DNA of 64,000 nt from Syngnathus acus (lineage: Eukaryota; Chordata; Actinopteri; Syngnathiformes; Syngnathidae). Of the stretch, positions 49,888-64,000 are shown one piece after another (positions within the stretch are counted from its first letter, which is position 1; every line of letters begins with the position of its first letter). Where the stretch lies: NCBI RefSeq assembly GCF_901709675.1, contig NC_051089.1:5748476-5812475 (forward strand), written 5' to 3'. A program made the translations under genes and the position numbers. Below the pieces are notes generated by a model. It was not told the DNA's origin, did no database searches, and saw only the letters and a list, made by a program, of their open reading frames with translations.

Positions 49888-50514
49888 CGCAGCTCCTCCA
49901 CCTTGGTTCTTCTACCTCGCTTGTCTTCTGCATCTTCTTCATCTGATGCTCCCGCGCTTGCAACTCGCCATGAAGTCACACCTCCTACCACGTGGTCACA
50001 AGGTGTAGGGTGTGTAAAATGATCATGTGCAAGGGAGGTTCATGTTTGATTACTTCATCTGGGAGACAGAAAATGTCCTCTTGGTTTGAAAGCACCAGGT
50101 TGGTGTTTGATAGAATAGATCCGGGGAAGTTTCACTCTACTGCGGCACTAAAGTTGTTTTGTGGAAATAAGTTGAGTTTCATTGTGCTTTCAGCAGGCAC
50201 TCACTTTTTCTCCTGAATTCTGCTGGTATCAACACTGGCTTATTACCTGCGTAGAGCGTGTTGTTTCTCCCTATGAGGTCTTCCTACATACTGCCTGGCG
50301 CAGTGGTATCAAGACACAACATGCCCCAAATCACTGATATCCGAGGAAGGTTTGTGGAGGACCATCTTGATTAGGAAGTTTTTACTGCACGGCTGCACCA
50401 GAGGTTGCTGTTGAAAATTTTTTTTTTTTAAACTGCAATTCAGAATAAGGAGGCATGGGGACGCATGTGGCTCGCACATCTGAATTTTTGACAAACGATT
50501 CAGGGTGTCTCTTT

Positions 50515-50618
50515 GGACTGTGATTGACTGGTGACCAGTCCAGGCCGTATTCTACCTGTAGTCAGGATCAGCTCCAAGACCATAGGTGGTGACCCTCGAC
50601 GGGATTGAAAATGGACGC
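50515..50618 (+). repeat. L2-like LINE 3' tail fragment
   Basis: TGTGATTGACTGGTGACCAG, GTCAGGATCAGCTCC and GTGACCCTCGACGGGATTGA followed by AAAATGGACG follow the L2 tail order. Confidence 0.7.
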
Positions 50619-52044
50619 CCAATAATAACTTCTACAGCATATTGCTTTCCAACATTTTTCTTTGGTTTGTTTGTTAGATAACCAAGCAGAAGAGCTAGCG
50701 GGTCTGCGCATTCTTTAGCATAATTGGAAAAAGAGATTCGGGCTATGTGGATTTTCCATGCAGATTAATTTGGTCTGGTGTCCTAGAGTCACAGATGTTA
50801 TGCTGATGCTGTTAGGCTAATTGGAGAGGTTTGAATATTTTGCAGTCAATCAGATCTCAATGTATATTTCAATGCACCCCCTCCCCCAGAAAATATGTAT
50901 ATTCAGAGTTACATACAGTGTGTGAATTGCATCAGTTGAAGACAAAAAATGTTCCTGCTTACGCAACAGCAGTGTAACATTGCAGATGGTGTAACGTGCC
51001 TCTTGAAGAAACAGGTGTCCTTGAGCATTTTTCCTCCCAGCAACAAGCCAGAAGGCTCCGTTCTTTCGGGCTTTTATGACAACCGTTTTCTTTTTGCTCA
51101 ACATTGCAAAACCTTTCTTCTTGCAAGGTGTGTTTAGCAGAGCGGCCCCTAATAGAGGGCATTTACGACTCAACGACATCCCCCGCGGAAAAGACCCAGG
51201 TGCGCCGCGTAGATAGCTTCATGCCACTGACGCCTTCATGGGGAAATTGATTATTTCACCCACGTAAGGTCATACCGTCTGGTGTTTTTTTTCTTTTATT
51301 GCAAGAAATCTGGAGTAGCTCCAAAATAATATGGCTTGCACTTAATATTTCCTTGGAATGATTGCGCCATGCCTTTTTTTTATGGAATGTAATTTTTTCG
51401 AGTTGGGTACGGGGCTCATAAACAAGCATAAAAATGTCGAAAAAAGGCATTAATGCACAAACACTGGAAACTGCTTTAGTGGGAACTGACATAAAACGGG
51501 TTACCAACATATGAATTTTTTACATCAGAGACGTTTTTTCAAATGTGAGACCCCGCAGTGAAGAACACGGCATGTGAGCTCACAGTGTGTCGTGTACTAA
51601 TCATACTTGTGACAGCGCGTTCAACAGGGGTCAGTACACCTGTAACACTAATTCTGGACTCGCTCCACTCCTTAATTAAAATTATACAGTACTGTAATTA
51701 TTGAAATTCTGACACAATGCAGAACTAATGTACGTGGCTCAAGGTTGAGCCCCTCAGTTGTGCAACACTCAAACATCATCTGCATAACACATTGTACAGC
51801 CCTCAAAATAAAAACACACCTATAAAATAACACAGTTAAATCATATGATCCTGATAAAGGTAGTCAACATTATGAGAGACGAGGTGGTCAGAGTGCTAAC
51901 CACAAAGCATAGTGTGAATAACAAGGTAAAATTAATGCCAAGACTGACCTGTGAGAGGCAGCATGGTGCCACACGGCAAACAGACTCCTGGAAAATACAG
52001 AGAAGAAAACAAGATTAGTTAAATCACAGGAAGGCTTTCACTAT

Positions 52045-52380
52045 GCAAGGCAAGACAAATTTATTTATATCACACAAAATTCATATACAAGGCAACTCAA
52101 TGTGCTTCAAACAACCAAAAGCACAACGCATTTACAAACAAAATATTTCAAAGAGTTTAAAGCACAGAAAAGCTTTGTAAAGTTACTAAAAGTGAAATTG
52201 ATTTAAAAAGACCAAAATCAAAAGTACAGACGCATAGTTTTTTAAATTTAGATATAAAAGCATATACACTTGGGGCAGACTTATTTCACTTATCTGCAGC
52301 ATAACTTCACAATGTTTGCTTTGAAGTTCGCAGACCTCTGAGCCCTACTAAATAAATATATATTTATTCAAATAAAAATG
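52045..52380. repeat. Common teleost TTTATTTATAT...CAATGTGCTT interspersed repeat
   Basis: The fragment begins AAGGCAAGACAAATTTATTT, continues AAGGCAACTCAATGTGCTTC, then AGAGTTTAAAGCACAGAAAA. A later stretch, CTTATCTGCAGCATAACTTC, is followed by TTTGCTTTGAAGTTCGCAGA. This order matches a repeat seen very often in fish introns, though I cannot name the family safely. Confidence 0.6.
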
Positions 52381-53305
52381 TCTTCAATGTTTCCTGCCAT
52401 GCAGTAATGTATCCCTTCAAAAGACACACCACACCGCCACATTTTAAATGAAGAATTAGATAAATAAAGAACAGATGATTTTTTTTATATTTTTTTTACA
52501 AGATTGTTCTTTCACTTCACGAAAGTCATTGGGTTGGCAGCCACTGTTACAAAATGTCCAGAGGATTTATTTTGTATTATAATGGAGACAGAGAGAGAGT
52601 GCCAGCAATCAATAGAGATGTTCTTCTTCCAACATACACCCTTTGATGACATGGGAAGACAGATTTGAAGTCCATACTTTCTACCAGCATTAAAGAATAT
52701 GAAAGGAACATTAAAAGAATGTGTGAGTGGGCTATTTATATTGTATTTTGTTGTTGTGTTTCGAGGTAAGACTTGCTTCTTTTTGATAGTATTGAGAATT
52801 GCATATTTTGATGGGAACTGTTCAGATGGTATGATCGCACAGCTTACGGATTCTCGATCATCATATCATACATGCATCATTGTATTGTACAATGACTCTG
52901 AATCCAAACCAAAAAAGGAGACTGCTGGCTGGGGAATGTTAAGTATCTCAGTCTATGAGAGCATCGGATTGCGTTAAGACCCGCCGACCAACATGGCAGA
53001 AATTAGTAGTGGTTGCTGTCGATGAGCCCTAAAGCAATGCATTGCAACGCCCCCCCAAAAGCTTAGGATGCGCCTTTTGTGTGAAGCCCCCACACCATAG
53101 CATATATATTTCCTTTTTTTTTTCTTCCAAAGAATCCCCCCGTTGGTTCCACGTTCGATATCGTGACGACTGCAATTACATGCACGCATGAATTGGTGAA
53201 CTGATATTTCTTTGCCAAGTCCCAGTTTGCATTCAATCAGTTCAAGTTAAACAATATATATATTTTTTTATTATTGCAAAAATGATGCATAAAGAATATT
53301 ATAGG

Positions 53306-53384
53306 AAGCAGCAATGTGGCCAAGTGGTTAGTTTGCCAAAGCCAGCTAGAAAAGGCTCCAGCTCACTTGGGACTCTCATGAGTC
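53306..53384 (+). repeat. L2-like LINE fragment with an internal deletion
   Basis: GTGGCCAAGTGGTTAGTTTG (from the more 5' part) is fused to GAAAAGGCTCCAGCTCACTT (from the tail), so the middle is missing. Confidence 0.5.
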
Positions 53385-56300
53385 AGTTTCGCAAACACTC
53401 TTTGTTCTTCGGTCTACTTCATGCCAGTCTCTTTACATTTCCTTGAATGTATTTGAAAATACTGACTTCTGTCCGCTGATGTAATGTGACTATTTCCTCA
53501 TCTTCTTTTGTGAATTAAACATGAAGGATTTGAGGAATAGTCTGGGCATGCTAATCAAACATTAAATTCTAGTATCAATCACTTAATTGAAGAATGTCAT
53601 CTTTTTAATACTTATAAATCTATTACGTGTAAAAGTTGCTTACTTTTAGAGAACAAATAAAAAAAGATGACAAACCTAGTAATACACTCAAGTGTGTCTT
53701 TTTTTTTGTTACACAGCAAAAATAAATCCTCTAGCAATTCATCACTCTTTCCTCGTTGCTTTTAGTGGTCAATATTCTCAATTACCTCCCAAAAGACTGT
53801 GAGAAATCCTAGAAAAGCAACCCTTCATTTAAAAAAAAAAAGTGTGTTCATCAGCTGATTCTCCAATGTCAACCAGACATTGCATCAACCAAAGACCAGT
53901 GGACAAAACTTAAATTGTCTTAGCTTTAACCGTGGAACAGCTTGTCCTTAAACCACAAAGAGATAAGTAGTTTTGTCAATTCGCATGTTTTCAAAAGGAT
54001 TAACTAGAGGACAAATTTGACTTTTTTTTTTATTCCTTAAAAATAAATTCTAAATAACTGGTCAGAATTTGTATGGTTTGGTGAAGTTAAGGAAAGTTTA
54101 GAAATAATATTCATAAAAAAATTCCTTGTTGACAAAATTATCAATAGATCTGTTTTCACCCACTCATCCAAAGAGGAGAGCTAGAAAAATGGATGGAGTG
54201 ATGTTCCTGATTATTCAAGAAGAGTTCCGATATGTTTATTATGACAAGCCTACCGTTTGAGGAACCCCCACCCCCACCAGCTAACATGATAAATGATCAA
54301 AGAAGGATTCATTTCCATTTTGAATGCATACACACTTCATGACTAAATGTGTCTAATTTCCACTGAGAGTACACTCACAATGGCAGTTTTTATTCTCATT
54401 GTCATGGTAACCCAGATTTTTTTCTTGACAATTTTTGGCTTACAGAGAGTACAAGGCGAAAGCTTGCTGGCTTTTCCACGTTGCGTGGTCAGACATAGCT
54501 GCCAGTGTCTCATGTGGACAGATCGTTAACGACACGTCTTGCTTCTCCGCTGACCTTTTCATATTTCAAACCGGAATCCCGCATGTTTGCATTTTTTGGG
54601 TGGGGCTTGAACCGCAGGCTGCCTCGAACCGTAACGGATCAGCTCTCTTACATAATGACATGAGGCTTTAAGTGCTTGATTGATTTGTCATTTACTTTTC
54701 CTCCCGAATGGGGGCGAATGATGGTCCCGAAGGATGAGTCCTGGGAGGGTCATGACCTCATCATGAAGAGTGGGCGGTTTGTGTCATATTTTTCTAGCAG
54801 AAATCACTCAACCTGTCTGATTGCGGATCAATACGGCCCTCTTTAATTTACTGTAAAGCTTCAATAATAGTGATTGATCATGGTATGACGCAAGCCATCA
54901 GATAGAGCCTGGCTTCACTGGTCTTTTTAAAGATGTTAAAGAGTTATAGTAAAGTTAAGAATTACTGCAGAAGAAGTCAAGAGGTTGAGGCCCTTTCCAA
55001 AAGTGCCTGACAAATCACAGCATCTCCACTGGGAAAATGTCACTGCGTATAACGAAAGGGCACTAATGGGGGCCCTTCCTGAATTCTAATTGCAGCGAGA
55101 GGTCATTGAGAGTCTTCTTGAGGCCATTTTCGTATTGACCTGCCAAGATAACTTGGAAGCATGGACAACACAATTTATTTTTGATGAGGTGAGCGCAAAC
55201 CGGCCATTAGACAAAACCGATCGCTCATTGGCAGTGATGAAAAAGGAAAGAAAAAAATGACTGCGCTGACTTTTCACCCGAGTTCCATTAAGCACCTTGA
55301 GTCACCTTGAATACGATGGCGCTTGGATGAAGAACAAACGTTAAATAATATATTTGTCGAGTTTCAGTTTGTTTAAACTCGGGTGTTCCATTTGACCAAT
55401 TCAGCTGCAATTGTGACTTCCTCAAAACGACAGATGGGTAATTGGTAATGCCTACATACTGTAGATATACCGTATCACGTCTCTATCCACAAAGCATTTG
55501 TACTATTTTGTATGACTGCATGCAGTGGTTGGTAGCCTGTGCTTTTCAAGTGGTGTATTCCCGAATAGATATCCAGCTCCTATATCATTTCATATCAAAA
55601 TGTGTAGGAAATGTAGGGTAATGAAATGGCCAAAGGCCTCAATGACTAACATCCTGTTCGACACTGAAGGCTGTAGGCTCCCTATCTCATACTCGCTTGT
55701 GATATATCACCACAACCAATCCCCAGCTGAATTGCTCCATCTGTACTTTTTCATTTGGAAGTCGTGATAGCGCCTCATTAAAAGTGTGTCATGTTGAAAA
55801 CACTCACTACAAGCCAGTTGCTGTGAAGCTCCTGCATCCATTGCGATGGACAGGCGTCATGTTGCATGAGGTGGCGACTCTACCGTGTTTCGTCATAGTG
55901 CAGGAACATTTTTGGAGGGTCAAACGTTGGTTAGCAAGTTAATGCAATGGCCTCTCAGTGGAAAATGTAGTTTAGATTCAATGTATACTTTAGACTTAAT
56001 ACCTTTTTCAGTTCTCACGGGCCTCATTAAAGCAGACCCGCAATGGCCCGCAAGCCTAAAGTTTGACACATATCGCATAAAGATGTTTAAGTTTTGCTGA
56101 AGTTAATGTTTCAAATTTGGAGGATGTGCTGTAATAACAAAGTGCGTTTGTATCAACACATTATCATGACGCCACTGCCTGCTGCCGCTTACTTGTTTTA
56201 TTTCTTTCAGAAGACTGAAAAATCTATGTGTTCTGTTTAATTCAAACTCTTGGTGGCAGATTTATTTTGTTGAATTTATCGAGTCATTAGCCTTGATTAT

Positions 56301-57665
56301 ACTTCCGCAATGAGCCGCAGAGAAATGGGGAAAGCAGACCATGGCGTCATGTTGAAATATAGGCCGTGATAATGTACAGTGCGTGATGTCAAAGCTTTGA
56401 TCTGAAACATAAAGAAGAGATGGAATCACGGAGAAATTCAAAGACGTAAGCGAGAGGAAATATATTCAATAGAAGGCCATTCATGTGTATAAATTATTCA
56501 GCGGTTGGCTATAAAATTAAAATTGGGAGAGCTTTGTTGCTGTCCTGCAGTAAACACAATTTTCTCAGTGATAAAGTTATTGGTCGCTTCAGTATTCCGT
56601 TTATACAGGTCACAGAATCGGCCATAAATGCGTATACAGCAAATCATTTGTCGTCTTTGGTAAATCCCGCAACAAAAAAGGAATGCGGTAATGTGAAAAC
56701 ATCCAAAGCAATTACATTTCAACGGAACACCCACGCACGCTGTAATTTATAGGCAGATCCATCATCTCCACTCCGCTGAACAAAACGCATCGCAACTAGT
56801 AACCAGCTCAGAATTTACATTAGCGGTGACACGATGCATATCTCTGACAGTGGAACTGCCTCTGAAGCCTCTTTTGCGCCTCAAAATGGCTGCCTCACAA
56901 CTGGAATACAGTGACGACCATATTTTCTGTAAAGGGGGCAGACTTTTATGTATGCAAATGACAGTGGGAGTTTAAAACAAAATGAAAATAATGGATAAAT
57001 TAAGCAAAAAATGGAAAGGCTTAACTAATACCGCTGTGCAATCATCTCAGTGAGACAGAAAATTGTCAGATCAACAAGCTTGATTTAACAGCACGTGTAA
57101 AAAGGGTCTCTCAAATTGTATGAGGGTTAAAATTCAGAAACAGATTAGGAAACATAATCCATCACAACATTTAATCCCAGGGTGATTCTGTACTGTTAAC
57201 ATGCACTTGTAGTTTGACACGCATCTCTGTTTTAATCTCTAACTTGCAATCTCTTTTCACTTACCCTTCCTCTTTCACTCAGCTCAGGGTGTCCTCTGAA
57301 TTCTATCCCCACCCTCCACCCACTTCAACCTCACTCGGAAGCTAGAGTACCTTTAAGTGTGCCGTTTGCCAAGCCCTATAAACAAGCGTAATAGAATTGC
57401 AGAGAGGTTGAGCCGCGACAGCTAACTGCATCTCCCATCGCCTTCCCCCCAGCCGAGCACTAACAAGCGCAGCGGCATCTTTGTGAATCCATAACGAGTC
57501 GCGGCAATATGGGTCATCTCTGCTGTGTCTCGCTCAACACACCTCCTTTCCAATTATTTTCTTCAAATATCTTTCTCTTCACACAAATCATATTTTGGAC
57601 AACTCACAACCCACAAAGACAGAAACCATGGGAAAAGAGAAAGAGAAATAAAAAAGACAAACCAT

Positions 57666-58150
<485 letters not shown>

Positions 58151-58154
<4 letters not shown>

Positions 58155-58227
58155 TTGCCAAAATCCAAAAGAAAGAAGAGATTGCCAAAGTCCAAAAGAA
58201 AGATAGAAGAGATTACCAAAGTCCAAC
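58151..58227 (+). repeat. Three short units GAGATT(G/A)CCAAA(A/G)TCCAA flanking the microsatellite
   Basis: GAGATTGCCAAAATCCAAAA starts at 58151, GAGATTGCCAAAGTCCAAAA at 58178 and GAGATTACCAAAGTCCAAC at 58209, with spacings of 27 and 31 bases. On the other flank, AAACCATGGGAAAAGAGAAA is also doubled (about 57624 and 57659). Confidence 0.8.
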
Positions 58228-61200
58228 AATATGTTGACTCCCTAGTGCAGGAAGATTAACACATTTTCATTCAGGCTCTGGTCGTAACTTTCAAGACTTG
58301 ACTGTGTACAAATAACCGCAGGAGTTCCTTGGAAGAATGGTGACTTACAATTGAAGTATCTCGGAGTGCACTTCCCGGTCCCGCACACTCGAATTTCACA
58401 TTTCGCATTGAACCCTTTGCATAAGAGTTCTTGTGTCCACTCTGCCTCATCATCAAGTATCCCAGAATTTCATCAGTGCAAATGAATAACTCACAATGAG
58501 TGACAGCTTTTGCTGTGGCTTTTTAGAAAAGATTCCCGTCCTGTAAAGAGAGGCTGACATGGCATTAAAAACCATGTGGCACACAGCATCTTAATGTCCA
58601 TTATGCAAATAGCGCATGAGGCCAATTAATTAAAAACATGACATCAGGCAGACAGGAGGATCTTTCAGTAAATTTGTGTCGTTTAATCGTAATGACCTAA
58701 CATCTATTGAGATCGCATGATGGCCCATTTGTTTTATTTCTCATATTGACATTAAGAAGGAAAATTGCATTCAATGGTATAGAATTGGTAGCATGCTATC
58801 AGAGAGAAAAGAGAAGAGTTTTTTGTATGGTCCAATTCCTCAAGAGAAGTCATTAGTGGCTTCACATATTTATGGAGGACTGGGCTGGGGATGGGGGCTG
58901 AATTCTGGGCAAAGGAGAAAGATGGAGGATTGCTGGGGTAAATGTGCCAGCGGAAGTATTGAAAATGTCCTATGATCTGGGCCTGAATTATTCAGATGGA
59001 CCCCAATGCCTAGTTGTCACTCGTTTCATTGCTTTGGGCAATAGGTCTTGGCTCTGTTTGAGGAAATGCTTGTTTGTCTTGATGGTTTTGTTATCCATAA
59101 AATGTTGTTTTTAGCATATTAACCTGATTGAACCACATTGTGGTTCATAACCTAATGACAGAAGAGCACATTTTAGTACGTTACTTCGCTTGGAGCAGAC
59201 AAATGTATGCCTGTTGACCCCTTAGAGATTCAAACGAGAATATGTCAACAAGACTTTATTCTGAGCACAATTTTACGTATTTCGGCGCGAGTCTTGCGCT
59301 GCTAGCATAACATTAGTGCTCTGATTAACACGCTAACAACAGCATCGCATTACTGATTGGATAAACACAATTAGTTTGCTTCATATCACATTTTTATCTG
59401 GCTTACTTTGGGAAATGGAACAAAAGAAAGACCCCCTTGCCAAACAACAAAACTCAAAAATGTAAATAAATGTAGCATTGAATGCAGTTAAGTTTCAGCT
59501 GTAGCTTTAAAGAAGGTAAATTATTTTTGCCCTGATCAATACAGACATATAGAGAGAGTGCTTTGGGCCATTATTTCCGCCCACTTCTTTTCACTGACTC
59601 ATCACAGTCTTTCAACATGTGTCGAGGTTGCTAGCAGTCTCCATCTTTCTTGCCCCGCCAGAGCCAGTCAGTCATGTCCAGCGGGGGGGTAGATACGAGA
59701 GACGGTATTTCTAAAGATAAAATACATTATGCCATGCGGCCACTACAGCCAGAAATGAGGACTTCATTTGGGGAATGAGAATAGTCCAAACGCCCGAGAA
59801 ACATGATTCTAGCTACGTAGGTGAAAACGCTGTGACGTTTCTGCCTCGCCTTTTTAATCAAGTATAATTAAAAAAAGACAACCTCGTGCACACAATTGTG
59901 TTTGTCTGCTTTATGTACATATGAATATCACATATGTGGGCGCACTAACCTCATTATCATGAATAAATTATGTTTCCCTTGTATGATAGCAAGTCATCTA
60001 CAGGAAATGTGCCTCTAGATAATACATACGCGTGGTTTCGCCTGCAAAGACAATAAATGATGTAACACGAGACTTGCTTTGCTTATTCTTTCACAATGCG
60101 CCTACAGAAGGACACCAGAGATGGAAAAGAGGATAAATTCAACCATGGAACAGGAAATGGAGCTTATTGTGGCATAGCGGTGGCATAGCAACTTGCTGTG
60201 CCATAAATATGACAAAAACAATAATAGAGTGTAGTGCCCAATGGGCCACCCTGGATTGATAGGAATTAAGAAATATTGAGACAACTGAGTGAAATGTTGG
60301 ACTTTGTCCCCCCTAAAAGAAAATCGCCAGCAATCTAAATTTATGCTATTTGGAACCTTTGGACATTTGTGTCATGTTAGTAAAAATAGACAAGCATTAC
60401 CCCCAGTCTCTCTTTTGCACTGCCGCCTTTGGTGACAGCATGGTGGACAGGCTGTTGTGATTGTTGGATCTTGATGTGGTGGCAGCCAAGTGTCCGCCTT
60501 GGCAGGCAAAACAAAACAAAAATTCACATTTAGCGTGTGTCGTTCAAACCAAGTTAGAGAAGGAAAATCGGCACCATGGGGGGAAAGTCAAACATTGGTT
60601 CATTTACATAGCCACAAAGTTACACAAAGGTTGTTGGAGATGCCTTCAATGCACTTTGAAGAAGTGCATGGCAGGCAGTTTTTCTGAAAGCAAGCTTTCA
60701 TGCCATTCTTTGCAGGCAGCGTAACATCTGCTACGTCTCGCTCGCTCTCCGTCACATGTCGACAAAGCTAACAAGCTCCGCGGGTAGCCAAGAATGTCTC
60801 ACGGTGCGTGTTGTCTTCTTGGATGTGGTGTGTACACTATACCTGAACGCACGGAGTAGACGTGAGGGTCTTCCCGTGTGGCGCTAATGAATGCGTAAAT
60901 AATGCTAAGAATACTGAAGGTACAAAGGAGCATGTAAGGGAAAAATTGCTAACTAGCATCAGATGAAATGTATTTCTTTGGAAAAGTGGAGCTTTCATAG
61001 AAGAATTTGACCTCACTACTTTTGGAGGACAGCGTATAAAAAAAAAGAAATTCAGTCATATCCAGCTGCTCATACTCCAAATTCCAAGATGGATGGTTTT
61101 GTTTCATACTTCTATGAGGCTTCCTGTGTGTGCACTCCCGTGATTTAAATTAGCATTTTCAGCAATGGTGTAGCGTAAACTTTAAGAAAAACTCATTCCT

Positions 61201-64000
61201 TTCTGTGGGGAAAGAGAAGAGGAGGAAGCAAGAAAGAGTCAGGACACAAGTGGTACAGAGTTCCATTATGCATGGTTGCTGCAGGCAGCCCGTGATGACT
61301 TGGAAGTGCACGGAGGCCACAGCTGCGAGGAATATCAATACGGACACAACCGTGTGATTGTTGGACAGTGTGCCCATTTTGTTTTTTTACGTGGGAGGAC
61401 GCGTTGTGGAGAAGTTGATTTCCGATCGCACATGGGGACGTTCCAACACACCTACTGTTTGGCCGTCAAAGTAGAATCAGTCGTCACCCTTTATTAGCGC
61501 TTCCCGTAAAAACAGCTTCACACTAATAGTCGCCATCATCTGTCACTCAATGCAAGCCTGTTGCATTGCTCAAATGCCCCCCCGCCCTTCTTCGCCAACC
61601 CTCGCAACCGCTCCTACCACCCACGCCTCCTGCCCAGCTGTCTCACTGAACGGCCAATGATGAGACGTGACAGCCAAGGACAGCCCGGCCGGCGCTCTAA
61701 CAGCCTTGGAATTCAGTCACCATGCAAAGTAGCTGCAAAGCCACAAAGTAAATCGACAACTCCATCAGTGGTCTGTATGGTCGCACTTTGCATATGGGCA
61801 GAATATGTATTATGCAAAGATATGTGGAATTCTTGTAATTGATGAAAAAGTCAAGTGGTGGGTTGTTTTAAGTCGTTCAATGATATCTTTTCAGATGCTA
61901 CATGGAAAAAAAAAAGACCTGTTAACTGTTTCTTTTCACAATTTAAAGCAGGTCCAATGTGTGTTCACGGGGACATATTATAGAAAACTGATTTCTCAAT
62001 GGCTTGGATACAAACAGTTGAGTCTCAAGAGTGCCTGCCAACCCATCTAGTGTGAAATTAAACAAACCGAGTAAATCTTTTATCTGTCTATTTATAACCG
62101 TATCTGTGAACAAGCTGTTCTGCACTTCCGCAATTTACATAACTGCCCAAACAAAATTTCTCCATCAGTGATTTGATAGCTCGGCAGGGCAAAGACCCAG
62201 AGACACTTTCACTTATCCTTATGTGACTACTCACACTCATATTCATACTTTTAAAAATTTACATCGTGTCCAAGGTTACGCCATCTTCAGTCAATCTGAC
62301 AAAACATTGATGTAGCTAGAAATGTTTTGTTTGAATCTCTAGCAACCAATCTCACACATTTGTATGGTTTGCTGTAAACCGACCGCAAAAGTCACTCTAC
62401 GCTTCCAAACAATTGAATGGCAAGGACCCTCAAACCGAGTTTGCAGCCGTTAAATACGTTTCAGGGATACTCAGTCAATTTAGCACCCCGCTTATGCAGA
62501 AGCATGATGGATCGGTGAAATGATTAAACTTGCACTTGGATTTAAAAGTGAAAAACAACAGGTCACAAATGTAATCAAGGGGAAAATCAGATCTCAAACT
62601 GGGACAATTTAATGCCAGTGCCCAATAGGTGGTGACATAACAGACAATCTAAGATGGAGAAGGCAGTAAATTAAGTGGATAAGGACGCAGACGTTTGTTT
62701 GTTCCGTCGTGTCCTAATGGGATTTGGCGTTGAATTTGCACTTGCTCAATATCGTGCCATTGTGTTACTTTTAAGTGGGCCGGCACTGGGATGCAGGGGG
62801 AATTGATGATGATGTTAAATGGCTCAATCCGCAAACATTTGCATATGCTTTCAGGACAATTTAAACGGACGCTTTATGCGACACTTAATTGGAGCCATGC
62901 GAAATTTAAAGCGAGAGGGATAGAAATGCACATCGGTGGAATTGGAATGGAAGAAGCTAGAGGAGGGGGGGAATATTAAGAATCCTCGGGCGACGCTCCG
63001 CAGATGCCCCTATGCTGAGATACTTCCAGACACGTTGCATGTTTGCTAGGACTTCATAAACTTTGGTGAGCGCCCGGCAGTTGCTCGTCCCCCCCGCGGG
63101 CGGAAGAACAAAAGCGCGAGGTCCAGGGATGCTTGGCCTTGGTAGACGCGCCGAGACCTCAAGGGCTGAAACACCAAGCGGCAGACAATGATGTCCTTTA
63201 ACCATCGCTATTCTCAAAGCCGATTAGAGTACGAGGGTAGGCCTTGGAGGACTAACTATATCATCCCTGTCCATGTGGAGACTGATTTTCTCAGCCAGAC
63301 CTCCAAACACAAAGTGACAGAGCTGCGAGGGATGCTGCTAAAATTACAGCGGGCGAAACACACTTTCGGCAACTTTGCGGCCATTTTGAGTGGTTAACCT
63401 TCCAGGGGCCGGCGACAAGGTTGCTTTATTGCCTCGATCAATCAGTCCACATATTGACATGTAAAAATGGTTCCCGACAAAAGCGCAGGCAGTGTCGTTT
63501 TTGGGTCAAATTGTCGGCGGGAAACGGCGAGTTATTTAAGTCCTTGTCAGACAAAATGACAAATGTGCACAATCAAGACAATCGCAACAGAGGTAATAGC
63601 CAAGTTTTATATTTGAGTGGGATGAACTCATTTTTCACTGACACTTGACTGTCACTCAGATATAGCCGTCCTCAAACAAAGCCGATGTGGAAATACGGAC
63701 AAATTCTCTCTGGCTGTTGACGTTGCCCACCAAGCTGGAGCTTTTCGTGAGCAAATCCGTTGGATTGTTTTGCTGTCTGTTTGTTTCTCTCATTTGTCTG
63801 TTCAATGTACAGTATCCATTTGAAAATACCAAGTGAAATTTGAAAAGGTGAAGGGGTGTGAAATCCGTGTATTTTGTCCTTTTAAGGCTCGGTAATACTC
63901 TCCTATCGGTACGGAAATACACAGACACTTTCATTCTGTTGGAGGATTTAGTAATTCATCTGCAATAAGGCAAAACCATATATTTCTTGGGAACAAAAAT
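58228..64000. other. Intergenic-looking sequence, no gene recognised
   Basis: No exon, RNA gene or clear transposon is seen. The most GC-rich patch is about 62980-63200 (CCCCCCGCGGGCGG at about 63089). It could be a regulatory island, but no splice or coding signal supports a gene. Confidence 0.45.

Larger units (their letters stand above)
49330..49905 (-). promoter_or_regulatory. CpG-rich promoter-like block
   Basis: This is one of the most GC- and CpG-rich non-coding stretches of the window and lies 1.7-2.3 kb upstream of the insyn1 start codon. It has GC-box-like GGCGGAGGCGGAG at about 49857-49870, a (CT)n/(GA)n tract at about 49670-49715, and a TATA-like CCTTTAAAGG at 49878-49887. The TATA-like motif is a palindrome, so orientation is not fixed by it. 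Position relative to the gene and the donors downstream on the minus strand favour transcription toward insyn1. A divergent plus-strand transcript is possible, but I see no gene for it. Confidence 0.45.
49906..57660. other. Upstream flank of insyn1, no gene recognised
   Basis: Intergenic-looking sequence with L2 remnants at 50515 and 53306 and the interspersed repeat at 52045. Small ORFs only. A GC-richer, CCCC-containing patch at about 57290-57490 lies just before the polypurine microsatellite. No neighbouring gene is evident. Confidence 0.45.

Noticed and set aside
62957-63217. 86-codon minus-strand ORF in the GC-rich patch near 63 kb
   Set aside because: No recognisable domain and no splice-site pair around it. 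Left as an unannotated GC-rich patch.

Overview
The window looks like nuclear DNA of a ray-finned (teleost) fish. It is AT-rich and gene-poor. It carries L2-type LINE 3' tails, non-autonomous hAT relics and microsatellites of kinds common in teleost introns. There is no sign of bacterial, viral or organellar organisation: no operons, no long non-repetitive ORFs, no rRNA and no convincing tRNA.

Only one protein-coding gene can be supported. It is insyn1 (inhibitory synaptic factor 1; human INSYN1/C15orf59), on the minus strand. A first coding exon at 47639-47496 encodes the N-terminal helical block. It joins in phase 0 across an intron of about 46.8 kb to a second coding exon at 704-1, which runs off the left edge. 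The two exons give 282 codons without a stop, against roughly 290 residues for the mammalian protein, so only the C-terminal end is missing. The boundaries carry a GAG|GTGAGC donor and a TTCCAG|GTG acceptor.

From 47640 to about 49900 lies the likely 5' UTR and promoter of the same gene. There is a strong splice acceptor at 47954/55, three GTAAGT donors on the minus strand between 48951 and 49270, and a GC/CpG-rich block at about 49330-49900 with a CCTTTAAAGG TATA-like palindrome.

The intron (705-47495) and the upstream flank (about 49900-64000) are non-coding as far as can be read. They hold at least eight L2-like tail fragments, two hAT relics (15553-15861 and 31150-31400), a perfect palindromic TTAA-bounded mini-element (26264-26338), fragments of several familiar but unnamed teleost repeats, small tandem duplications, and a 0.5-kb polypurine microsatellite complex (57666-58154). 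A GC-rich island at about 27630-28010 carries a strong minus-strand donor preceded by an open frame in phase with exon 2, so it could be an alternative first exon. I found no novel multi-gene system. The items worth checking are this candidate exon, the 5' leader architecture with a uORF, a CTCF-like motif inside a hAT relic, and two unidentified small repeat families.
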